NCBI RefSeq assembly: GCF_954871325.1
Contig: NC_088776.1
Location: 41,930,569 to 41,994,568 of the forward strand
Direction of reading: 5' to 3'
Length of the DNA: 64,000 nt
DNA from: Gordionus sp. m RMFG-2023
Taxonomy: Eukaryota; Nematomorpha; Gordioida; Chordodea; Parachordodidae
The translations under genes were made by a program, and so were the position numbers. Below are positions 58,290 through 64,000 of the stretch, one piece after another; within the stretch, counting starts at the first letter, position 1, and the number at the start of each line of letters is the position of its first letter. The notes below the pieces were generated by a model. It was not told the origin of the DNA and did no database searches. It saw only the letters and a program-made list of their open reading frames with translations.

Positions 58290-59310
58290 CAAAATGAAGT
58301 CATACCCTATTATGGCAGAAATGGTGTTGGAATCTATTTCAAGAAATTATAACAAAAGTGAGATGCCGTTTTTTATCTTAAGGCTGTTGAGACAAAAGAT
58401 GCAGCAGGTTGTAAAAATTTGAGTTTAATTATTAGGTATATTTTTTGTGAAAAATTCAGAGAATTTAATAAAAATGTTGATTTAGAAAAACTTACTGATG
58501 AAAGTATTACAAATTGCATTTTAAAACAACTTAATGATACAAATATAAATTCATCTAATATAATAAGCCAGACGTATGATAGTGCAAATGTCATGTCTGG
58601 TCGAAATAGAGGTACAAACTTTGCTCAAAAAAATTGATGAAAAGGTGTCTTATATACATTGTTTCAATTACAAGTGAAACCTTGTTGTTAATAATTGGTA
58701 TAACAATATATCCGAATTTTTTATTTTTTCAATTTAGCAAACGAATTGTACAATCTCTTTAGGCGTTTTAACCTACCCTATAAATATAAGGGTCTCTCAA
58801 GGGATTTTTAGACAAGAAGGACTGGACTGGTCATCTGGCAACATCTCGGATCTTTTATGAGAATTTTGAGGATATTGCTGAAATATTATTTTGCTTTTCT
58901 AATAGAACTCCTTATTCGGAAGTTTCCACTCATGATCCAGTCGAAGCCACTGGTCTTTTGTCTTAATGCATAAATATAAATTATATTGGGTATTGTAATT
59001 TATGAAATATTAAAACAATTTATCCATTAAATTAGCATCTTAACTGTATTTACTAATATGATAGTAGATGCTAAAAATTGTTTTGCACAATTCATATATT
59101 AATAAATAAAAAAGGTGAAAATTCATTAGACTTAATAAAGATGAAGGTTGAAAATCTTATATCAATCTGATGCCCGAAAAATACTCGAGCGTGATTTTTT
59201 GATTGAGTCCATATTAAAATTTATTGTGAAAAGGACTATTATAAAATGAAATAATTGGTTACTTTGTTGAACGTTTTTTAGAAAGATTTACTGACGATGA
59301 ATAACCTTTC
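58290..59310 (+). mobile_element. TTF/DUF4371 hAT fragment
   Basis: The frame at 58360-58637 reads VETKDAAGCKNLSLIIRYIF, KLTDESITNCILKQLNDTNI and IISQTYDSANVMSGRNRGTN. The last is the DUF4371 'l.gQ.YDGAsnMsG...G' catalytic-Asp block. Then VSYIHCFNY (histidine-cysteine turn) follows, and near 58745-58960 LANELYNLFRRFNLPYKYKG, LDKKDWTGHLATSRIFYENF and EATGLLS, all in family order. Stops and frame changes separate them. It lies head-on against the minus-strand copy at 59327. Confidence 0.65.
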
Positions 59311-59326
59311 CTTTAATAAATCCCCC

Positions 59327-61420
59327 CCCTTCGGGGCGTATTCAGGAATTTCCTGAGGGGGGGGGGGGGGGGGTAATATTTTTTTATATTAAAATAATTT
59401 TTTTGGAGCATTAAAAATTTATCAAAAAATCATATTTAAAAGATGATAATTTCAAACATAAATAACAAAATATCAGGAAATATAAAATATTTAAGAGCTA
59501 TAATTATAGCTATTGAACGGATATGTAAATCATAGGAAAATATAGAATAATAATTATATGATGATTTAAAAAGTTAATCAAAACATAGTTCATAAATGAA
59601 AATTTATGTTCTGTGGAGATTAGATCACCGTGTATTTTAATAAATCTTGTCCATTCATTCAATCGATTTTAAGATGTACTTTTGAGATGGGTTTTTATTC
59701 TCTGTAATGAATAAAGTGTCCTCTCGTTTATACTTAATTGGTATCATTGCCAAAATATACAGTAATTTTAGTATATTTGGAAAAACTCCAAAATATATTA
59801 CAAACCATGCAATGCTTCCACTGCGTTTCTTGGAGGATTATCTAATTATCTATTAAAATTAATTTTTCATGCCGTGATTTAAATTCTGAAATTAATTGAC
59901 CTACAGATACATTTATATCCTCTGAATAAAATTTAGCCAAATATTTAATTCTTTCAATATCAAGATTTAATATAACTTTAAATCAGAGAGAGTTTATAGT
60001 ATTTGTAAATTGAATAGAGCTATTTGATGAGTCATAAATCTTTCATTGATTTGAGTCAAAAATGTATCCAAAAATGAAAAAAACGGTTATTTTATAGTAA
60101 TCCTCAATTTAATTTTGACCGGTTTGTGTCTAGGGTGACGAGGATGCGAATCTCAAAATCATATAATTCTTTCGTTTCAACAATCACATAAATCTCGTGA
60201 AATTCTTAGTTGATATCTCTTTGTTTTCTAAATTGTAATATAATAAAATTCGCGATTCTTACTTCACCCAAAACCTCAAGGTTCAGGTTCGGTTCGCAAA
60301 AAAATTAAAAATATCGGTTCGGTTCGACCCTCTAAAAACAGGTTTGAACGCTCTTGTATTGAAACCTACATTCGAATTATGTATAGGGAAAAAAAATTTT
60401 ATTTCATAATTAAAATAAAAACACATACATAAAACCTTCTTTTTTATTACTTGCACATTTATAAATATAACAAATAAATATCAATGATTAATTTTAATAT
60501 AAACAATTACTTAAATTTTCTTTATTAAGTCGCACAATTAATATATTTTCAAAATTCGTCTCACTCAAATTACATCTATAAGGAGATAATATAAATTTAA
60601 TTGTTGAAAAACATCTTTCCTCACTAACTTGGGTAACCGGCACTGCCAGTATGATATAGATTTGATGTGTCATTTATAATACTATATGTAAATAATTTAT
60701 ATATTGGAATTAATTTTTCTCTGGGCATATAATTTATAAGCTTAAAATATTTAAAAAATGTTGTAAAATGGCAATATACAAAAGTTTATAAAAATTATGA
60801 CTGACACTTATAAATCAAATGTAATCTTAATTCGAATATAATTAAAATTTTTGCAATATGCTAGTAATAACTTACACACATTATTTTATAATCATATAAT
60901 TGTGAGAATCGAACCGGTTCAGAGGCATTTTAGCTGTTCGGTCGGCTAGAAATTTTTTAGCAGTTTAAGTTCGGTTTAGGTTTGATAAAAAATACTGGTT
61001 TTTAGCGGTTTAATGGCTCGGTTCAGGTTCGATTTGGATCCCTGCCCAAAACCATATCATTATTTTGAAAAATATTGCATAAAATTGTTATGTAATTAAA
61101 TAATTTAATATATTCCAATGGAAAAAAAAATCAGCTGTAATATTGATTCTAATAATTTATCAGCTTTAAATGAAAAAAACTGGTATAGACTATTCCGATA
61201 TCTCTCCAAGGGCACTCAAAATGCTCTAATAACTTGATGTCGAAGGCTCCATCATGTCGGGCTTGCTTTTGCAGTTTCTTTCTGTAGCACAAGAAGTCTC
61301 AGAAATAATTTTATTCAGCAAATAATGTCTATATGGATATCTGAACATTTCATACACTTTAGAAATTTTACCTAATTATAGTTATTAGTAGAGATAAATT
61401 AAATAGAATTTTTTTGGTTA
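59327..61420 (-). mobile_element. TTF hAT copy, minus strand, split by another hAT
   Basis: Starts next to eight C, GGCGTATTCAGG and 17 G. From 59640 to 60265 and 61053 to 61400 the minus strand follows the 41072-44634 copy (compare CTTGATGTCGAAG and the AGTCTCAGAAATAATTTTAT region with its 42400-42470). A SQINERFM phrase near 60040-60060 matches TQVNERFL. The insertion at 60275-61044 separates the two parts. Its upstream end is not found. Confidence 0.6.
60275..61044 (-). mobile_element. Non-autonomous hAT with GGTTCGG ends, exact 8 bp duplication
   Basis: CCCAAAAC is present on both sides (60267-60274, 61045-61052). The GGTTCAGGTTCGGTTCG array at the left and the GGCTCGGTTCAGGTTCG and GAACCGGTTC words at the right are the subterminal repeats. 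On the minus strand near 60530-60680 one uninterrupted phrase, AVPVTQVSEERCFSTIKFIL then SPYRCNLSETNFENILIVRL, is the hAT C-terminal dimerisation domain. The rest of the transposase is gone. Confidence 0.85.
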
Positions 61421-61508
61421 ATAAAATTTTTTAATATCCATCTTTGTTTAAGGTTTAAAAAAATGAAAGAAAATAAACTTTAAATTTTCGTCATGAAAGT
61501 ATTTAAAG

Positions 61509-62926
61509 CAGGGATATGAACCCTTCGACAAAAAAAAGGGTCCAGGGTTCGGGTCCAGGGAACATAAAAATAATGACTCTTAATAAGATTTTTTTTTCAT
61601 TCATTTATTATTATACTTCAATATATACAAATACATATTCTTAATTTACAAATGAAAAATTTTAAAATGAAATAATTTGTATTTTAAATGTTTTATTCTC
61701 GCACAATCATAATATCTTCTAAAATATCATCCTTGAGATTTCCACGTAAAGTACAATATATATTTCAAAGATGAAAATTCACGTTCTACCCTTACCTAAA
61801 ATAGATAGTTTCTACCCTTACCTAAAATAGATAGTTATCTTTATAAAATTAATGTACCTGTGTAGGCAGTACAGCCATGAAGATTCTAGAAGATAAATAA
61901 TTCTGGGTATATTGAAGAATTTTCTTCCCAGAAATTTAAAATATTTATATCCTTATTTATTCTCTTAACTTCTGAGAACTTTACTATTAAAGATGCAATG
62001 GGCATTTTTTGATCCTCCTTTTTATCTGATGATAATTTGATTTTTTTTTCTATCTAAAAGTAAAATTTCAAGATCATCAATGTTGCTGTCATTATTATAA
62101 TTACCACTACCACTAATAAGCATTGTCGTAGCCTCCAATATATATTGTAAATAATGGAGTTTTGTTTAAGCCATAAATCCTTAAGATGGTCTTTAGTTTG
62201 TTTTTGCTCAATATTCAATAAAACTTGATATCGAGGGTCTAAATATATAGAAGCGTATACAACACTATTTTGCAAATATTGTTGCTCTAGAATTTTCATG
62301 TTTTCTAATATTTCGTATAAAAAGGACTGTAAATTTTTCTAAATCTAATCGGCATCTAATCCATATATACCTTAAAATCAAATAAACATAATTGTTCTGA
62401 TTATAATCAATATTGTTATTTTTAAAGGAACTAATACACTAGTAAGGTCCTTTATTTGGCACCAATCATCTTCCGACAAAATGACTTCACATGCTTATAT
62501 AATAAAATCATTACAGAAATCTTTCAAACTTAATAATCATTCTAGCATCATACAAATTGAGAACCAACGTGTTGTGCATTATCATTTAAATTAAAATATT
62601 ATTACTTGTACTACAAAATAATTTACTTTCAAAATAATCAACGTATTTCTATTAATAAATTTACATAATAAAATATTATTACACTGGATAATAATTTATG
62701 ATATCAATCTCTAAAAAATGGAAGGAAGAAAATTGAAAGAAAAACGCGAAGATAAATAAATGATTCCACAAAAAAGTTAATAAAATTTAAAAAAAATTAT
62801 ATTATTTTTTTAAAAAAATATTTATATTTTAAAAATTTTTTATGACACCTATAGAACCCTCCACTTTTAAAAATGGTCCGGGTTCAGCCAAAATACGAGG
62901 GTTCAGGGTCCGGGTTTACATCCATG
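61509..62926 (-). mobile_element. hAT with GGGTCCGGG ends and partial transposase
   Basis: ATTTAAAG before (61501-61508) and ATTTAAGG after (62927-62934) match at seven of eight bases. Ends CAGGGATATGAACCC and GGGTTTACATCCATG are inverted, with GGTCCAGGGTTCGGGTCC and GGTTCAGGGTCCGGG words beside them. On the minus strand 62054-62299 encodes MKILEQQYLQNSVVYASIYL then DPRYQVLLN, the hAT segment before the C-terminus. Near 61700-61800 RVEREFSSLKYILY and, after a frameshift, RGNLKDDILEDIMIVRE give the dimer motif. A 26 bp unit (CTACCCTTACCTAAAATAGA...) is tandemly duplicated near 61790-61843. Confidence 0.85.
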
Positions 62927-62934
62927 ATTTAAGG

Positions 62935-63376
62935 AACGTAAATTAATTCGTGTTTATAGGAATAATAAAAAAGTTTGAAACAATTGTAAAGTTTGAAACA
63001 ATTGTAAAGTTAACTTTTGGATATATTAAAGGTGTGCCGAGTGTAAAAAGCTATTAAGCTTATAAGAATTCAATTTTATTGGTATTTTTCTTTATTCTTA
63101 CCAAAAATACTTATATATTTATTATAGTTTTATGGCTATAGCAAAATTAAAAAATTATATCCAAGAAATTAGTGACATCTTAGTTATGTTACATTTCAAT
63201 TTTTAAGTAAAGTAAAATTAAATAATCTTAATATGGTGTTCACATCGGGTACTGCAAATTGAATTGATATCTTGTTTAAGTGGTTAATAAGTGAAAAAAT
63301 AACTTAAAAAATATATTTACGTCTTTTTTAATATTACAAAACGCAAAAACATTTCCCAAATTCGCACAGTATTTAC
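62935..63376. other. AT-rich stretch with a short tandem duplication
   Basis: A 20 bp unit, AAGTTTGAAACAATTGTAAA-like, is repeated directly near 62970-63010. No gene recognised. Confidence 0.4.
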
Positions 63377-64000
63377 TAAAGGTCTGCATTGGGCAGGTTT
63401 TTAGCTCGCCCAAACTTTTATTTGTTATTTAAAATCATATATGTAAATAATAAAAAAATGCTCCATGAAATTTTAACATTTTTAATACCAATTGACATCT
63501 GAGGATGTGTTGATATCGAAAACATGTATTTGCATGGAAGAATATAACATCAACGTGGATGAAAATCTGATTTTACCCATTTCTCCAAAAGCAAAGAGAA
63601 TTCAATTAAAGGTATTAAATTATAAATGCAATGTTTGTAGATAGTATCCACATCAAAATTAAACAGATGGGAAGATGTGGCTCATAACAAAATATTTAAA
63701 TCTTAAAGTATCGAGTTTTTGCATAATTTAGCGAGATTTTAGGCTACTTAGTTTAGTTTAGGTTTACATTTATTAGACAATTAGTTTAAATTACTTTTTT
63801 TATTTATTATTAATGGTTTCACTCTTTATTTAAATATCCACTTAAATAGAAAATATACTTCAAACGGATATCCTACTTTGGTGGAAAGGACAAGAAAAAA
63901 ATTTATGGAAACTATCAAGTAGCTAGCGCTTCTTCTGAACAAAGAATTAACATTGCTGGAAGGTTTATAGAACCAAAAGGAATGTGCGTGAATCCAGAAA
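63377..64000 (+). mobile_element. hAT element running off the window end
   Basis: Left end TAAAGGTCTGCATTGGGCAG (63377) is of the AGAGGTCTGCA type. Near 63857-63915 the frame gives DILLWWKGQEKNLWKLSS. After a frameshift, ASASSEQRINIAGRFIEPKG then MCVNPE runs to the last base. Together these are the hAT C-terminal 'WW....P.l...~~ASS.~ER.F...GR....~..~NPE' motif. A 39-codon frame near 63500-63615 (ILPISPKAKRIQLK) is of unknown meaning. The right end lies outside. Confidence 0.7.

Overview
The window is a strongly AT-rich eukaryotic (animal) genomic segment that is mostly old transposable-element sequence. Elements sit inside one another, nearly all are broken, and runs of 8-17 G or C mark several element ends. 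No bacterial operon, rRNA, complete tRNA or CRISPR array is visible. The only gene that reads through cleanly is a five-exon secreted lipocalin on the + strand at 33227-38199. It has the lipocalin G-x-W motif, the D-Y-x-x-x-Y-S-C strand-G motif and paired cysteines, as in apolipoprotein D and crustacyanin relatives of arthropods. That points loosely to an arthropod or other invertebrate; the species cannot be told from this window.

Layout. 1-3.9 kb: a Ty3/Gypsy gag fossil (minus), hAT-like ends, and an unrecognised coding-like stretch (1740-2760) cut by a small palindromic element. 4-8 kb: an LTR-like repeat and two RTE-like LINEs pointing towards each other. 8.4-13 kb: a Copia-like gag fossil, a foldback, a MITE and three different hAT elements. 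13.1-24.2 kb: a four-level nest. A roughly 280 bp LTR-like repeat is split by a 10.8 kb element with ~113 bp inverted repeats and an OTU-protease-like remnant. That element holds a Ty3/Gypsy element, which itself contains a complete-ended hAT, and separately a 2.4 kb BED-finger hAT. 24-33 kb: sparse AT-rich DNA with MITEs, GGCCCGG-type hAT relatives and a LINE 3' end. 33.2-38.2 kb: the lipocalin gene, with MITEs in its introns. 38.2-46 kb: MITEs, a degenerate ~125 bp tandem array, and a KIAA1586-like hAT split by a TTF-type hAT that is in turn split by a 5'-truncated LINE. 46-64 kb: more hAT copies (TTF, BED and others), several with exact or near-exact 8 bp target duplications, ending in a hAT that runs off the window.

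The nesting, target-site duplications and one paralogous empty site give a relative insertion order. The commonest theme is hAT elements that have lost their middle but kept a BED finger, a C-terminal dimerisation domain, or only their ends. Those ends often carry arrays of short subterminal motifs (GGCCCGG, AGTAGCG, ATCGGATC, GGTTCGG, GGGTCCGG), which stand out sharply against the AT-rich background. The most useful follow-ups are the lipocalin gene model, the OTU-bearing element with ~113 bp inverted repeats, and the GGCCCGG-ended hAT family.
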